Positions 38,451-48,557 of a stretch of 64,000 bases of DNA are shown here, piece after piece; positions within the stretch are counted from its first letter, which is position 1; the number at the start of each line of letters is the position of its first letter. Made by a program: the position numbers and the translations under genes. A model generated the notes under the pieces. That model was not told the DNA's origin. It was given only the letters and a program-made list of their open reading frames with translations, and searched no databases. The stretch spans positions 1 to 64,000 of the forward strand of contig PEQK01000005.1 in NCBI GenBank assembly GCA_002786165.1. Direction: 5' to 3'. Source of the DNA: Legionella sp. (GTDB taxonomy: Bacteria; Pseudomonadota; Gammaproteobacteria; Legionellales; Legionellaceae).

Positions 38451-40058
38451 ATGATCACTTTAAATCAATTGAGCATCACTTTTGGACAAAAATTATTGTT
38501 CTATGACGTGAATCTTATTTTGAATACCAATCAAGCCTACGCTTTGGTCGGCGCTAATGGGTGTGGAAAGTCCACCTTATTTAAGTTAATGACGCAGGAA
38601 GAAGAGCCTACTTCTGGCGAGGTCGTTAAACCCAAAGATGCCAGTATTGGTTGGTTGAAGCAAGATCAATTTCGGTATGAAGATACTCGAATTCGAGATA
38701 TCGTGATGCAGGGCCGGGCTAAGTTAGCGGCAGCTATTCAAGAAAAAGAGGCTTTATTGGAGATAGATCCTTGGTCTGAAGCTCAGGGATTGCGCTATGC
38801 CGAACTTGAAAATTTGATTTACCAAGAAAATGGGTACACAGCACCTTCGGAAATTGAAAAAATCTTGGTGGGTTTGGGTATTCCTGCTTCTTATCATGAT
38901 CAGCCTTTGCGTGCTTTGTCTGGTGGTTATAAGCTAAGGGTATTACTCGCTCAAGTTTTGTTTGAAAACCCTTCTATTTTGCTCTTAGATGAACCAACAA
39001 ACCATCTTGATATCGAATCGATTCGTTGGTTAGAAAATTTCTTAGCTACGGAATTTAAAGGTTTACTGATTTTTATATCGCATGACTTAGAGTTTATTAA
39101 TCATCTTGCTGATCATATTTTAGATATAGATTTTGGTGAAGTTCGTCAATACTCTGGCGTATATGATAAATTTTTAGCAGAAAAACAATTGCTACAAGAT
39201 CAAAAAATGGTAGAACGCCGAAAAGCAGAAGATAAATTGGCACATATGCAATCGTTCGTAGATAGATTCAAAGCCAAAGCTTCTAAAGCGGCTCAAGCAC
39301 GATCACGCATCAAAATGATGGAAAAAATCGAATTACCCGATATATTACATAGTTCGCGGATTGCGCCCAGTTTTCAATTGGTGCCTAAGAAGCCTTCTGT
39401 AAAATCAGTTTGTGTGGTCGAAGGACTGGGTAAATCTTTTCAAGAAAAAACATTATTTAAAGAGTTTAAATTGCAGTTGAATCGGCATGACAAAGTGGCG
39501 ATTGTGGGTGCAAACGGTCGGGGTAAATCAACTTTATTGAAACTCATGTTGTCTTTAATCCCACCTGACGAAGGTCACATGACATGGGGGCCAGAAACTC
39601 GGGTTTCTTATTTTTCTCAAGATCATCACGATTCGTTGAATGAATCAAAAACCGTATTGGACTGGTTGTCGGACGAGATTTCTGGGGTTCCGGAACAGCA
39701 AATTCGTAAAGTCTTAGGGCAAATGTTGTTTGTAAAAGATGATGTGACCAAAGATATTTTATCTTTAAGTGGGGGAGAAGCTGCTCGACTATTGATGGGT
39801 AAAGTCATTCTAGAAGCACCCAATGTTCTGATTTTAGACGAACCCACCAACCATATGGATATTGAAACAATTGACGCTTTGGCTGCTGCCTTGGCTTCCT
39901 ACACAGGTACTTTGCTGGTCGTAAGTCATAATCGACATTTTATCGAAAAATTTGCAACGCGGATCTTATATTTTCCTCCTACAGGGAAAATCCAAGATTA
40001 CAAAGGAGGCTACAAAGAGTTTCTAGAAGTTTTTGAAATGGAACAAAGCACAAAATGA
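38451..40058 (+). CDS. ABC-F ATPase, YbiT type
   Basis: A cytoplasmic, ribosome-associated ABC-F protein with two nucleotide-binding domains. Walker A motifs are GANGCGKST and GANGRGKST, signatures are LSGGYKLR and LSGGEAAR, and Walker B motifs are LLDEPTNHLD and ILDEPTNHMD. The 535-residue length and the GWLKQDQF, LVGLGIP and SRIKMMEKI segments match E. coli YbiT rather than Uup or YheS. The precise ribosomal role of YbiT proteins is only partly known. The stop overlaps the YchJ-like gene by ATGA. It is the second ABC-F gene in the window besides ettA. Confidence 0.9.
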   Translation: MITLNQLSITFGQKLLFYDVNLILNTNQAYALVGANGCGKSTLFKLMTQEEEPTSGEVVKPKDASIGWLKQDQFRYEDTRIRDIVMQGRAKLAAAIQEKEALLEIDPWSEAQGLRYAELENLIYQENGYTAPSEIEKILVGLGIPASYHDQPLRALSGGYKLRVLLAQVLFENPSILLLDEPTNHLDIESIRWLENFLATEFKGLLIFISHDLEFINHLADHILDIDFGEVRQYSGVYDKFLAEKQLLQDQKMVERRKAEDKLAHMQSFVDRFKAKASKAAQARSRIKMMEKIELPDILHSSRIAPSFQLVPKKPSVKSVCVVEGLGKSFQEKTLFKEFKLQLNRHDKVAIVGANGRGKSTLLKLMLSLIPPDEGHMTWGPETRVSYFSQDHHDSLNESKTVLDWLSDEISGVPEQQIRKVLGQMLFVKDDVTKDILSLSGGEAARLLMGKVILEAPNVLILDEPTNHMDIETIDALAAALASYTGTLLVVSHNRHFIEKFATRILYFPPTGKIQDYKGGYKEFLEVFEMEQSTK

Positions 40059-40525
40059 CAGGGTGTTACTGCGGATCAGGCGCATGCTATGCGCTTTGTT
40101 GTCAACCCTATCATCACAGCCTTCAAACAGCGCAAACGCCCGAAATTCTGATGCGTTCTCGATATGCTGCATATGCAAGTGCGAATATCGATTATATTAA
40201 AACCACCATGACAGGACAAGCCAGTGATGGTTTTGATCCTGTATCTGCGACACTGTGGTCGCAACGCGTACTATGGATCTCACTACACGTCATTCGATCA
40301 GAAATGATTGCGGCCACGCACGGTACAGTAGAGTTTATAGCGTGTTTTGTGGATGGAAAATCAGTCCAATATATGCATGAATTGAGTGAATTTCGATTCA
40401 TAGAGGGGCATTGGTACTATGTAGATGGCGTGTCTCTTTCTTCAGAAAAAGAATATACCATTACTAGAAACATGCTCTGTCCTTGTAAGAGTCAAAAAAA
40501 ATGGAAGCATTGCCATGGCAGATGA
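40055..40525 (+). CDS. YchJ-family protein with SEC-C motifs
   Basis: A small protein (156 residues) with Cys-rich zinc-binding ends: CYCGSGACYALCC near the N-terminus and a SEC-C motif CPCKSQKKWKHCHG at the C-terminus, separated by an NTF2-like middle part. This arrangement is the UPF0225/YchJ family, whose function is unknown. It is translationally coupled to the upstream ABC-F gene. Confidence 0.88.
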   Translation: MTGCYCGSGACYALCCQPYHHSLQTAQTPEILMRSRYAAYASANIDYIKTTMTGQASDGFDPVSATLWSQRVLWISLHVIRSEMIAATHGTVEFIACFVDGKSVQYMHELSEFRFIEGHWYYVDGVSLSSEKEYTITRNMLCPCKSQKKWKHCHGR

Positions 40526-40540
40526 GGTTACATGCTCCAA

Positions 40541-41554
40541 TTATCCAATCAAAAACTTAATCACGTAAGGGCGTTTCGTCCATCGACTCTTTAAATAGCG
40601 TAATCCATAACCTACAACGATTAATAGCATAAGCAGAGCAACAAATGAAAGCATATAATTGGGATAAGTAGAGGCTACATAGGGGTGAATGATGAGCGCT
40701 TCAAGAGTGTACTGTAATATGTACATGAACAAAGACGCTTCTCCTAACACAATCGCCGCGCGATATAGTTTCAGAGCAGGGTTTAATTGTACCAAATAAA
40801 ATAAGACACCAATAACGCCAATCGCCGTGATCATATATCCAATGGTGGGCGGATAAAATAATTCGGAATATCCGTCACGTGACATGCTATGGGTCATATC
40901 AAAAAAGAAATACCATATCAATACGCCAGCAAATAATATCAAACACGCTACCAATCCATAATATTTATGCTGGGTGACTGTAGTCCGATAGTGAGCAAAC
41001 ACACCGCCTAAAAACGAAAATCCAATCCACGGAAAAAGAGGAAACCAGCCGTCAATGATCCAGTGTTTCAATGTGACCTTATCAAAAGCAAAAGGGGTTT
41101 CAGGATCATCGATATAGCCTAATTTTGCTTGTAAGAGGGGCGTTATTGCAAAAATTAGCGCAATTACAATGAGCTGAATTTGAACTGACGAAATTTTGGT
41201 TAAAAATAAATAGCATAATGGCAATGATAATCCAATAAGCCATAAAACGTCGACAGACGAAAAACTATGCTGTTCCAGTACCCAGTCAATGAAGAGCGCC
41301 ACAGTCCAAATCATACCAAATCGGATCATGTAGTGACTGAGAGGATAGCGTTTACAGGTGACATATACCATCATGCCACTCAAAAAAATAAACAATGGGG
41401 CAGCAAAAGTTCCGAATAAGCGTAAAGACATCGGTGGGGCATTTAATGCCATCACACCTGCCAAATTAGCCGCGATCATAGTAATGATGCTGATGCCTCG
41501 GACCACATCCACAGAGATATCGCGTGGCGAGACAGATTTTTTTGGTAGAGACAT
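40541..41554 (-). CDS. Acyltransferase-like membrane protein (DUF1624/HGSNAT-like)
   Basis: About ten membrane segments. The N-terminal RDISVDVVRGISIITMI followed by LFIFLSGMMVY matches bacterial proteins related to heparan-alpha-glucosaminide N-acetyltransferase (DUF1624), and the late segment GEASLFMYILQY is the second conserved site. These proteins probably transfer acyl groups to a glycan on the far side of the inner membrane, but the acceptor is unknown. It stands alone, convergent to the YchJ gene and downstream of ETF-QO. Confidence 0.75.
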   Translation of the reverse strand: MSLPKKSVSPRDISVDVVRGISIITMIAANLAGVMALNAPPMSLRLFGTFAAPLFIFLSGMMVYVTCKRYPLSHYMIRFGMIWTVALFIDWVLEQHSFSSVDVLWLIGLSLPLCYLFLTKISSVQIQLIVIALIFAITPLLQAKLGYIDDPETPFAFDKVTLKHWIIDGWFPLFPWIGFSFLGGVFAHYRTTVTQHKYYGLVACLILFAGVLIWYFFFDMTHSMSRDGYSELFYPPTIGYMITAIGVIGVLFYLVQLNPALKLYRAAIVLGEASLFMYILQYTLEALIIHPYVASTYPNYMLSFVALLMLLIVVGYGLRYLKSRWTKRPYVIKFLIG

Positions 41555-41789
41555 CTTGACCCCCTGTACAGATCAAATAAACCTATAAGATATGAGTGAC
41601 ATTATTCAGTATAGATGTATATAAAAAAAAGGGGATGTTTTTAGACTTAATTTTAGTTTACCCATGTATTTTAAAATTTTATGATTTATTGAGACGTCAG
41701 GTCAATTCTAATCCCGATACTTCTGAGCTCTTTTCTGCTAACGTTGAACTTGTTTTGAAGAGGCACATTTGGCTACATACTCATAAACA

Positions 41790-43418
41790 TTACATGCTCA
41801 CATAATTTGGGCCACCGCCCCCTTCAGGCGCTGTCCATTTGATATTTTGTTTTGGATCTTTGATGTCACAGGTTTTGCAGTGTAAGCAATTTTGAGCATT
41901 GATTTGCAACTGTGCGCCATGAGTACCATGGATGATTTCATAAACGCCCGCAGGGCAATAACGGGTTTCAGGAGAAGCATATTGTTGATAATTAACAGAA
42001 ATGGCCAAAGATTGATCTCTTAATTTCAAATGACAAGGTTGATTTTCTTCATGAAACGTATTTGATAAATAAACAGAAGACAATAAGTCATACGTGAATA
42101 CCCCATCAGGCTTGGGATATTCAATAAGTGGGGCTTTTTGGGCTGGACGCAAGGTCATGTGATCGGCGTGATTGTGTAGGGTCCAAGGAGATTTGCCCCG
42201 AGTGATGTATGTTTCAAATGCCGCCAGGGCCAATCCCATCCACAAGCCAAATCGGAAACCAGGTCGAATATTTCTTACAGCATACAGTTCTTGGGTTATC
42301 CAGGAAGCTTTGACCGCGTCACCATAGGCACTATTTTCGTTGATAGGTACCTGATTTGATTTGAGTAATTCAAAGGTGGTTTCTGCAGCTAACATGCCTG
42401 ATTGCATGGCGGTATGGATGCCTTTGATTTTAGGAACATTCAAAAATCCCGCCCCGTCCCCTATCAATACGCCACCTGGAAAACTTAATTTTGGCATCGA
42501 TTGCCAACCACCTTCATTGAGCGCACGTGCACCATAGGCGATTCGTTCTCCACCTGCTAGTAAGCGTTGCATCATTGGATGCGTTTTTAGTCGTTGTAAT
42601 TCACCGAATGGATTAAGCCAGGGATTGGTGTAATCCAAGCCAATGACCAATCCTAATGCAATTTTATCACCTGCCATATGATAGACAAAAGAACCGCCGT
42701 ATACATCCTGTGACAGTGGCCAGCCTACTGTATGCACGACCGTGCCCAGCAGATGTTGTTCTTTTGGAATAGTCCAAATTTCTTTGAGGCCAATGGCATA
42801 CGTTTGTGGATCACAGTTGAGTCGTAGTTGAAAGCGCTTCATCAGCTCTTGGCTTAATTCGCCACGACAGCCTTCTGCAAAAAGAGTTTGCTTGGCTTTT
42901 AAATGCATGCCGGGTTGATAATTTGACGTTTTATCGCCATTTTTGTCGACACCCAAATCTCCTGTGGCCACCCCAGAAACGGCATGGTTGTCATCGAAAA
43001 GAAGGTGGCTTGCGGCAAATCCTGGATATATTTCGCAGCCTAAAGCTTCAGCTTGTTTGGCTAAAAATTGACAAAGTTCGCTTAGTGAGAGGATGTAATT
43101 GCCTTTGTTGTGCATGGGCTTTGGCGTAGGAAGTTGATAGGCGTGTTTTTCAGATAACATATAAAAATGATCTGAGGTGACCGGTGTGGATAGAGGTGCC
43201 ATTTCCCAAGTGTCCGGTAAAAGAGCTTGTAAACTTCTGGGCTCTAAGACGGCTCCAGATAAAGTATGAGCACCGATTTGAGCGCCTTTTTCTAACACAC
43301 AGACACTCAGATTTTGTTTATGGTCACGCGCTAGTTGCTTAAGACGGATGGCGGCTGCCAAACCCGAAGGTCCTGCACCTACAATCACCACATCGTATTC
43401 CATGATTTCATGTTCCAC
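41790..43418 (-). CDS. Electron transfer flavoprotein-ubiquinone oxidoreductase
   Basis: Passes electrons from reduced ETF to the quinone pool during fatty-acid and amino-acid oxidation. The FAD-binding GAGPSGLAAAIRL is near the N-terminus, the membrane-associated ubiquinone region in the middle, and the C-terminal 4Fe-4S ligand pattern CLHCKTCDIKDPKQNI with the ending GGGGPNYVSM. The 542-residue length is typical. The start is probably GTG 43418, 7 nt after AAGGA; an ATG at 43403 is the alternative. No etfAB genes lie beside it. Confidence 0.93.
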   Translation of the reverse strand: MEHEIMEYDVVIVGAGPSGLAAAIRLKQLARDHKQNLSVCVLEKGAQIGAHTLSGAVLEPRSLQALLPDTWEMAPLSTPVTSDHFYMLSEKHAYQLPTPKPMHNKGNYILSLSELCQFLAKQAEALGCEIYPGFAASHLLFDDNHAVSGVATGDLGVDKNGDKTSNYQPGMHLKAKQTLFAEGCRGELSQELMKRFQLRLNCDPQTYAIGLKEIWTIPKEQHLLGTVVHTVGWPLSQDVYGGSFVYHMAGDKIALGLVIGLDYTNPWLNPFGELQRLKTHPMMQRLLAGGERIAYGARALNEGGWQSMPKLSFPGGVLIGDGAGFLNVPKIKGIHTAMQSGMLAAETTFELLKSNQVPINENSAYGDAVKASWITQELYAVRNIRPGFRFGLWMGLALAAFETYITRGKSPWTLHNHADHMTLRPAQKAPLIEYPKPDGVFTYDLLSSVYLSNTFHEENQPCHLKLRDQSLAISVNYQQYASPETRYCPAGVYEIIHGTHGAQLQINAQNCLHCKTCDIKDPKQNIKWTAPEGGGGPNYVSM

Positions 43419-43485
43419 GTCGATATCCTTTTAACCTAAAAAGCCATTTAAGTCTGCCATAAATTTGTGAATGAGGCCAATCACT

Positions 43486-43513
43486 TTGAACTTTCATCAA
43501 TTACGTGTATTCT
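43486..43513 (+). promoter_or_regulatory. Sigma-70 promoter candidate for the DUF2892 gene
   Basis: TTGAAC (43486-43491) and TATTCT (43508-43513) are separated by 16 bp, 28 bp before the start codon. Confidence 0.55.
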
Positions 43514-43540
43514 AAAGCGTGTTCTCTCAAGGAGTTAATT

Positions 43541-43750
43541 ATGTTACCAGTAACCTGTAATATTGATAATAATGATCGCATTAACCGTACTGTCATAGGT
43601 ATTATTTTATGTCTAGGTGTGTTGATAGGCATGGGTGCTGTATTTTATTTTCTGATGGGCGTCATTCTCATCGTTGAAGGTGCTTTAGGGTGGTGTGGTA
43701 TTCGTGTTTTGACTGACAAGTGGAAACAGAACCAAAAAAATAGAATGTGA
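43541..43750 (+). CDS. Small DUF2892 membrane protein
   Basis: A 69-residue protein with two membrane segments. The NIDNNDRINRTVIG start and the GALGWCGI end follow the DUF2892 (YgaP membrane domain) pattern, in which a short N-terminal part precedes two helices. Function of the stand-alone form is unknown. AAGGAG lies 7 nt before the ATG at 43541; a longer reading from 43505 begins inside the promoter and is rejected. Confidence 0.85.
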   Translation: MLPVTCNIDNNDRINRTVIGIILCLGVLIGMGAVFYFLMGVILIVEGALGWCGIRVLTDKWKQNQKNRM

Positions 43751-43757
43751 AGGTTGT

Positions 43758-43816
43758 GCTTGCCTGTCAATCGATCTGAATGATAATATCTTGACTCCAT
43801 TTTTTGATAGGCAAGC
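43758..43816 (+). promoter_or_regulatory. Inverted repeat in the aspS leader
   Basis: GCTTGCCTGTCAA (43758-43770) and TTGATAGGCAAGC (43804-43816) pair along all 13 positions in RNA, one of them as G-U, with a 33-nt loop. The right arm includes the probable ribosome site, 3 nt before the aspS start. A TTGCCT/GATAAT promoter candidate (43760-43787, 16-bp spacer) overlaps the left arm. Confidence 0.5.
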
Positions 43817-43819
43817 ATA

Positions 43820-45592
43820 ATGAGATCACAAGATTGTACCCAAGTAAATGAAACGATGATTGGACAGTCCGTCACCGTGTGTGGTTGGGTGCATAATCGA
43901 CGTGATCATGGCGGCGTTATTTTTTTAGACATCCGTGATCATTCCGGTCTGCTACAAGTGGTGTATGAACCTGAAAACCAATCGGTTTTTTCGGTTGCAG
44001 AAACGTTACGACATGAATTTGTAGTTTGTATATCAGGTCAAGTACGTGCGAGACCTTTGGGCATGCAAAATGCACAGCTTGCCACAGGCCAAATTGAAGT
44101 ACTGGCCTCCCAATTAGATATCCTCAATCAAGCTCAAACACCGCCATTTTTGCCAGATGAAAATCAAACTGTGGGTGAAGATCTACGTTATCGATACCGT
44201 TATTTGGATTTGCGACGAACGCAAATGCAAGACAATTTAAAACTTCGCCATCAATTAACCCGAGCTATACGCGATTATCTGAATGAGCAAGATTTTATTG
44301 ATATTGAAACGCCTATGCTTACCAAAGCAACGCCAGAGGGCGCACGAGATTATTTGGTGCCTTCCCGAGTGCACCCGGGCGAGTTTTACGCTTTGCCGCA
44401 ATCTCCGCAATTGTTCAAACAGTTATTGATGATGTCTGGTTTCAATAAATACTATCAAATCGTACGCTGTTTTAGAGATGAGGATTTACGCGCTGACCGA
44501 CAACCAGAATTCACGCAGTTAGATATTGAAATGTCTTTTATTGATCAATCTGCAGTGATGCATTTGATTGAAGGATTGTTGCAACATGTTTTTAAACAAC
44601 TCATGAATATCGAATTGCCAGCACAATTGCCTACAATGACTTATGCAGAGGCCATGCGTCGTTTTGGCAGTGACAAACCAGATTTACGAAATCCCTTAGA
44701 ATTGGTAGACATTGATGATTTGGTTCGTGACTGTGAATTTAAAGTGTTCTCTGCAGCAGCTCAGACTCCGGGGAGTCGCGTGGTCGCAATGACCCTGCCT
44801 TCCGGGTGTGAACTTAGTCGTAAAGAATTAGATGACTATGCGGCATTTGTGGGTCAATATGGGGCAAAAGGTTTGGCTTACTTTAAAGTCAATGATCGCA
44901 CCCAAGGGTTTGCTGGTTTACAATCTCCTATTTTAAAATTCTTATCTGAAGCACAAGCATTGGCTATCGTAGAGCGTTTGGATGCACAAACTGGGGATGT
45001 GATTTTCTTTGGCGCCGATCGTGAAAAAATTGTCAATGATGCCATGGGTGCTTTGCGTATCAAATTAGGCCAGGATCGAAACTTATTAACTTCTGATTGG
45101 CGTTTGGTATGGATCATCGATTGGCCCATGTTTGAAAAAGATGAACAAACAGGCATGCTTCAAGCCATGCATCATCCGTTTACGTCTCCTCAAGATTTGC
45201 AACCCGATGCTTTACGGACTGATCCTGCGGCGTCTGTGGCCAAAGCGTATGATATTGTTATTAATGGCTATGAAATTGGTGGTGGTTCTATTCGTATTCA
45301 TAACCCTGTATTGCAACAAACTGTGTTTGATTTATTAGGGATTGAAGCCGATGTTGCGCGCGAAAAATTTGGATTTTTACTGGATGCATTACGTTTTGGG
45401 TGCCCACCACATGGTGGTATTGCCCTGGGTTTAGATCGCTTGGCCATGTTGTTGACAGGATCGACCTCGATTCGAGATGTCATCGCCTTTCCTAAAACCC
45501 AATCAGCGTCTTGTTTATTAACCAATGCGCCTTCAGCTACAGGTGCAGCTCAATTGAACGAATTGGGTATCAGCATCCGACCCAAAGTGTAG
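43820..45592 (+). CDS. aspS: Aspartate--tRNA ligase
   Basis: Charges tRNA-Asp. An OB-fold anticodon-binding domain ([19 protein letters not shown] is its core) precedes the class II catalytic domain with motif 2 [18 protein letters not shown], a GAD insertion in the middle, and motif 3 [13 protein letters not shown]. The 590-residue length is the bacterial size. The leader has a long inverted repeat that could hide the ribosome site. The mutH gene follows 4 bp after the stop. Confidence 0.97.
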   Translation: MRSQDCTQVNETMIGQSVTVCGWVHNRRDHGGVIFLDIRDHSGLLQVVYEPENQSVFSVAETLRHEFVVCISGQVRARPLGMQNAQLATGQIEVLASQLDILNQAQTPPFLPDENQTVGEDLRYRYRYLDLRRTQMQDNLKLRHQLTRAIRDYLNEQDFIDIETPMLTKATPEGARDYLVPSRVHPGEFYALPQSPQLFKQLLMMSGFNKYYQIVRCFRDEDLRADRQPEFTQLDIEMSFIDQSAVMHLIEGLLQHVFKQLMNIELPAQLPTMTYAEAMRRFGSDKPDLRNPLELVDIDDLVRDCEFKVFSAAAQTPGSRVVAMTLPSGCELSRKELDDYAAFVGQYGAKGLAYFKVNDRTQGFAGLQSPILKFLSEAQALAIVERLDAQTGDVIFFGADREKIVNDAMGALRIKLGQDRNLLTSDWRLVWIIDWPMFEKDEQTGMLQAMHHPFTSPQDLQPDALRTDPAASVAKAYDIVINGYEIGGGSIRIHNPVLQQTVFDLLGIEADVAREKFGFLLDALRFGCPPHGGIALGLDRLAMLLTGSTSIRDVIAFPKTQSASCLLTNAPSATGAAQLNELGISIRPKV

Positions 45593-45596
45593 CGTT

Positions 45597-46250
45597 ATGG
45601 ATACTGAGCGTGAACTATTAGCCCGTTGTCGATTGATTGAAGGGTATAGTTTACGCCAGTTGGCCAGCCATTTACACCTGGTGATTCCAGAACATGCCTT
45701 ACAACGCAAAGGGTGGGCAGGCGGTGCCTTAGAAAAGGCATTGGGTGCCAATGCAGGTAATCAACCTTTACCGGATTTTATGGAATTGGGCATTGAGCTG
45801 AAAACCTTACCGGTTAATGCTTCGGGTAAACCGGCAGAATCTACCTTTATCACCTCTATACCATTATTGACCATTCAAGAACAAACTTGGGAAACCTCGC
45901 AGTGTTGGGCGAAATTACAGCGAGTTTTGTGGATTCCTATTGAAGCTGACCCCTTAATTCCCTATGCCCATCGACGCATTGGCAAAGCCAAGCTCTGGAC
46001 ACCCTCGGCTGCAGAACAAACCACACTTGCTCAGGATTGGACTGAATTGACGGCCATGGTGTCCATGGGACGCTTGCATGAACTGTCTGCCAGTATGGGC
46101 GAGTATTTGCAAATCAGACCGAAAGCTGCAGATGCAAAGGCGTTATGTTATGGTTTTGATGAACAGGGCCAAAAAATATTGACCTTACCCAGAGGGTTTT
46201 ATTTGCGTAGCACTTTCACTGCAAGCAGTATATTATCAATAACAAACTAA
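45597..46250 (+). CDS. mutH: DNA mismatch repair endonuclease MutH
   Basis: Nicks the unmethylated strand at hemimethylated GATC after MutS/MutL recognise a mismatch. The catalytic D-E-x-K arrangement is present at Asp60, Glu67 and Lys69 in DFMELGIELKT, with the same spacing as E. coli Asp70, Glu77 and Lys79. Length of 217 residues is close to the family. MutH implies a Dam methylase elsewhere in the genome. It starts 4 bp after aspS and is likely co-transcribed. Confidence 0.94.
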   Translation: MDTERELLARCRLIEGYSLRQLASHLHLVIPEHALQRKGWAGGALEKALGANAGNQPLPDFMELGIELKTLPVNASGKPAESTFITSIPLLTIQEQTWETSQCWAKLQRVLWIPIEADPLIPYAHRRIGKAKLWTPSAAEQTTLAQDWTELTAMVSMGRLHELSASMGEYLQIRPKAADAKALCYGFDEQGQKILTLPRGFYLRSTFTASSILSITN

Positions 46251-46275
46251 TGATTTATGCCTATGGCTGTGTCTC

Positions 46276-46980
46276 ATGGACGAACGAAATAAATATATTG
46301 CGTTACAACATTGGTTTCAAACGCCGCAAGGACAGGGTGTGGCACAAGCTTTTACAGCGGAATTAAGCATAAGCCAATCTAATTTGCGGGGTAAATATTT
46401 ACTGCAATTGGGTGATTGTGGCGATAATCCTTGGTTGAATGATTTATCCTATTCGTGCAAATGGTTCCTTAGTCCGGCTTTGGGAGCAGGGGGCAGTATC
46501 AATGCATCTATATCAGCGATACCTATTGAACGAGAAAGTATCGATTGTATTGTGGCGCCATTGACTATGGAAGCATCTGCACAAGGTAAAAATCCAATTG
46601 ACGAAATTGATCGTATTTTAAAATCCATGGGGTATGTGATTTTTCTCGGTATCAATCCCTGGAGTTTTTGGGGCGCATCTCTACGATGGGGCCGTTTATC
46701 TTGTTTTGCCCATGCTTCGGCGAGCTTAAGTTCGTCGCTTTCTTTAAAGCATGCATTGCTGTCTCGTGGTTATCAGCAATGTTGGTTATCGAGTTTTTAT
46801 TATATCCCACCGATTAATCACAAAACTTGGATACATAAACTGGCATTTTTAAATCAAATGGGTAAAATGGTCTGGCCTTATCCTGCAGGATTTTATTGTT
46901 TGATTATGCAAAAAAATGCTCATTGTATGACGGCTGTTTCTTGCACATCGCGAGATCAATTTTATTTGGCACAAACTTAA
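46276..46980 (+). CDS. SAM-dependent methyltransferase-like protein
   Basis: A 234-residue protein resembling class I methyltransferases of the methyltransf_11 group. The nucleotide-binding motif is degenerate ([13 protein letters not shown]), but the later [13 protein letters not shown] strand, [24 protein letters not shown] helix-strand (central part of the fold) and ending are as in the proteobacterial YafS-like branch. The substrate is unknown, and the weakened SAM motif leaves activity open. It lies between mutH and hpt with the same orientation. Confidence 0.7.
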   Translation: MDERNKYIALQHWFQTPQGQGVAQAFTAELSISQSNLRGKYLLQLGDCGDNPWLNDLSYSCKWFLSPALGAGGSINASISAIPIERESIDCIVAPLTMEASAQGKNPIDEIDRILKSMGYVIFLGINPWSFWGASLRWGRLSCFAHASASLSSSLSLKHALLSRGYQQCWLSSFYYIPPINHKTWIHKLAFLNQMGKMVWPYPAGFYCLIMQKNAHCMTAVSCTSRDQFYLAQT

Positions 46981-46993
46981 GGTTAGGACTTTT

Positions 46994-47554
46994 ATGAGTA
47001 TCACTGAACAAATTAATGAAGTATTGGAACGTTCCACTTTGTTATTTTCAATCGAACAAATCAACCAAGCATTAGATACTATGGCCACCGAGATCCATGA
47101 AAAATTATCTCATAAAAATCCGGTCATCATTTGTGTGATGATTGGGGGCTTGGTACCAGTGGGCAATTTATTGCTCAGATTAAATTTTCCACTGGAAGTG
47201 GATTATGTTCATGCGACTCGTTATCAAGGTGAGATGAGCGGTGGTACATTGAATTGGAAAGTCAAGCCAGGCACAGATTTACGCGGACGAACAGTGTTGG
47301 TTGTTGACGATATTTTGGATGGCGGTGTGACACTGGCGGCTATTCTTGCTGAAATTGAAACCATGGGTGCAGAAGAAGTATACAGTGCCGTGTTGGTGGA
47401 TAAATACGAAAAACGTGTACCTACCGGTCTTCAACAAGCGGATTTTGTAGGTTTAAAAGTCGAAGATCATTATGTGTTTGGGTATGGTATGGACTACAAA
47501 GAGTACTTAAGAAATGCGCCTGGCATCTACAAAGTTGCGCCGGAACATGCCTAA
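46994..47554 (+). CDS. hpt: Hypoxanthine-guanine phosphoribosyltransferase
   Basis: Salvages hypoxanthine and guanine using PRPP. The PRPP-binding motif VVDDILDGG lies at 103-111; [16 protein letters not shown] precedes it and the [18 protein letters not shown] end is typical. The 186-residue length fits. GGTTAGGAC precedes the ATG. A strong terminator follows at 47571. Purine salvage is consistent with an intracellular or nutrient-dependent lifestyle, though not proof. Confidence 0.93.
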   Translation: MSITEQINEVLERSTLLFSIEQINQALDTMATEIHEKLSHKNPVIICVMIGGLVPVGNLLLRLNFPLEVDYVHATRYQGEMSGGTLNWKVKPGTDLRGRTVLVVDDILDGGVTLAAILAEIETMGAEEVYSAVLVDKYEKRVPTGLQQADFVGLKVEDHYVFGYGMDYKEYLRNAPGIYKVAPEHA

Positions 47555-47570
47555 ATAGTTTTTTGACATC

Positions 47571-47613
47571 CTGAGCTTATTTTTCCTGTGAAAAAATAAG
47601 CTCAGATTTTATT
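47571..47613 (+). terminator. Intrinsic terminator after hpt
   Basis: CTGAGCTTATTTTT (47571-47584) pairs perfectly with AAAAATAAGCTCAG (47592-47605) over 14 bp with a 7-nt loop, followed by ATTTTATT. It may also serve the convergent gene at 47615. Confidence 0.8.
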
Positions 47614-47614
47614 G

Positions 47615-48322
47615 TTAAGCGGTGCGACTTTTTGAAATAGGGAAATGGTTTAACGCTTGACCTATTTTATAATACAACTCTGGCAACCAACGAGGTTGTG
47701 CCAGTTGGTTGGTAGCAGGTTTGCTTTTTCGTAAATCATTCGGGGCAATAATCACTTGCACGTGATTTAAACCAACACGCCTAGCTAATAAAAACAACTC
47801 ATCAATAGCATAATCACCTACTGCCAAGCACCCGACAGACAATGCTTTGCCATGCAAAAAAATATCACCACCTAATTTATTTCTACCATCTTTACTGGCT
47901 TGTTGGCGATCAAAGGCATTAGGATAATTGATCATCATAGATAAATGCATGGCGCTATAGGGGTTGAACGTGGTTAGCCTATAAATGCCTTCGGGAATTT
48001 GTTTGTCATGTTCTTTTAATTTTGGGCCTAATTGACCACTGAACGCTGTGAGGGGGTAAGTGTGTATATGGCGCCAACTTTTTTGGTTGTCTTTTGCCCA
48101 TAATTGAATATGCTGTTCTTTTTTAAAAGCCAATAAGGCAATGTCCTTGGGCGGGTATGACACACCGGATTTAGAAAAATAAGACATGAGGTGCGGCTCT
48201 TTTTGTAAGCCGTAGCGCATGATCGCGTTATCAATCGCTTTTGAGGTATTAATGTGCGAAGACATCCCAAAAGCAGGGAAAGCAAAAATCAATGCAATCA
48301 AATAAATAGGTCGCATAGCCAT
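47615..48322 (-). CDS. L,D-transpeptidase family protein (YafK-like)
   Basis: A secreted peptidoglycan-modifying protein with a signal peptide (about the first 20 residues) and a YkuD-type catalytic segment DIFLHGKALSVGCLAVGD, where the His and Cys are the catalytic pair. The shorter motif, S-x-GC rather than SHGC, places it with the YafK/DpaA branch, whose E. coli member releases lipoprotein from peptidoglycan. Starts at ATG 48322 or 48316 are possible; the TTG at 48325 is less likely. It is the second of three enzymes of this superfamily here. Confidence 0.82.
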   Translation of the reverse strand: MAMRPIYLIALIFAFPAFGMSSHINTSKAIDNAIMRYGLQKEPHLMSYFSKSGVSYPPKDIALLAFKKEQHIQLWAKDNQKSWRHIHTYPLTAFSGQLGPKLKEHDKQIPEGIYRLTTFNPYSAMHLSMMINYPNAFDRQQASKDGRNKLGGDIFLHGKALSVGCLAVGDYAIDELFLLARRVGLNHVQVIIAPNDLRKSKPATNQLAQPRWLPELYYKIGQALNHFPISKSRTA

Positions 48323-48557
48323 CAATTTTAGGTTGGATAAATTTTATGGTAACAAAAATAATGGCTTAGGACAAATAAAGTGATTGATTATTATCCTTAA
48401 AAAATTAACAAGATACATCTTGAATATTTATAGAATTGATGACAGAGTGGAAAGATAGGTATCAGAATTATGTAGACTTCGGGGTTATTACACGCATTTT
48501 AAAGTGACTAAAGTCAGGTTAAGGAAAACGACCTTTATTGTAAAAGGAGAAGACTAG

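Noticed and set aside
41596-41805. Reading frame of 69 codons between the acyltransferase-like gene and ETF-QO
   Set aside because: No clear ribosome site, AT-rich biased composition and overlap with the end of the ETF-QO gene on the other strand.
45298-45525. Minus-strand reading frame inside aspS
   Set aside because: Shadow frame over the conserved motif 3 region of aspartyl-tRNA synthetase.
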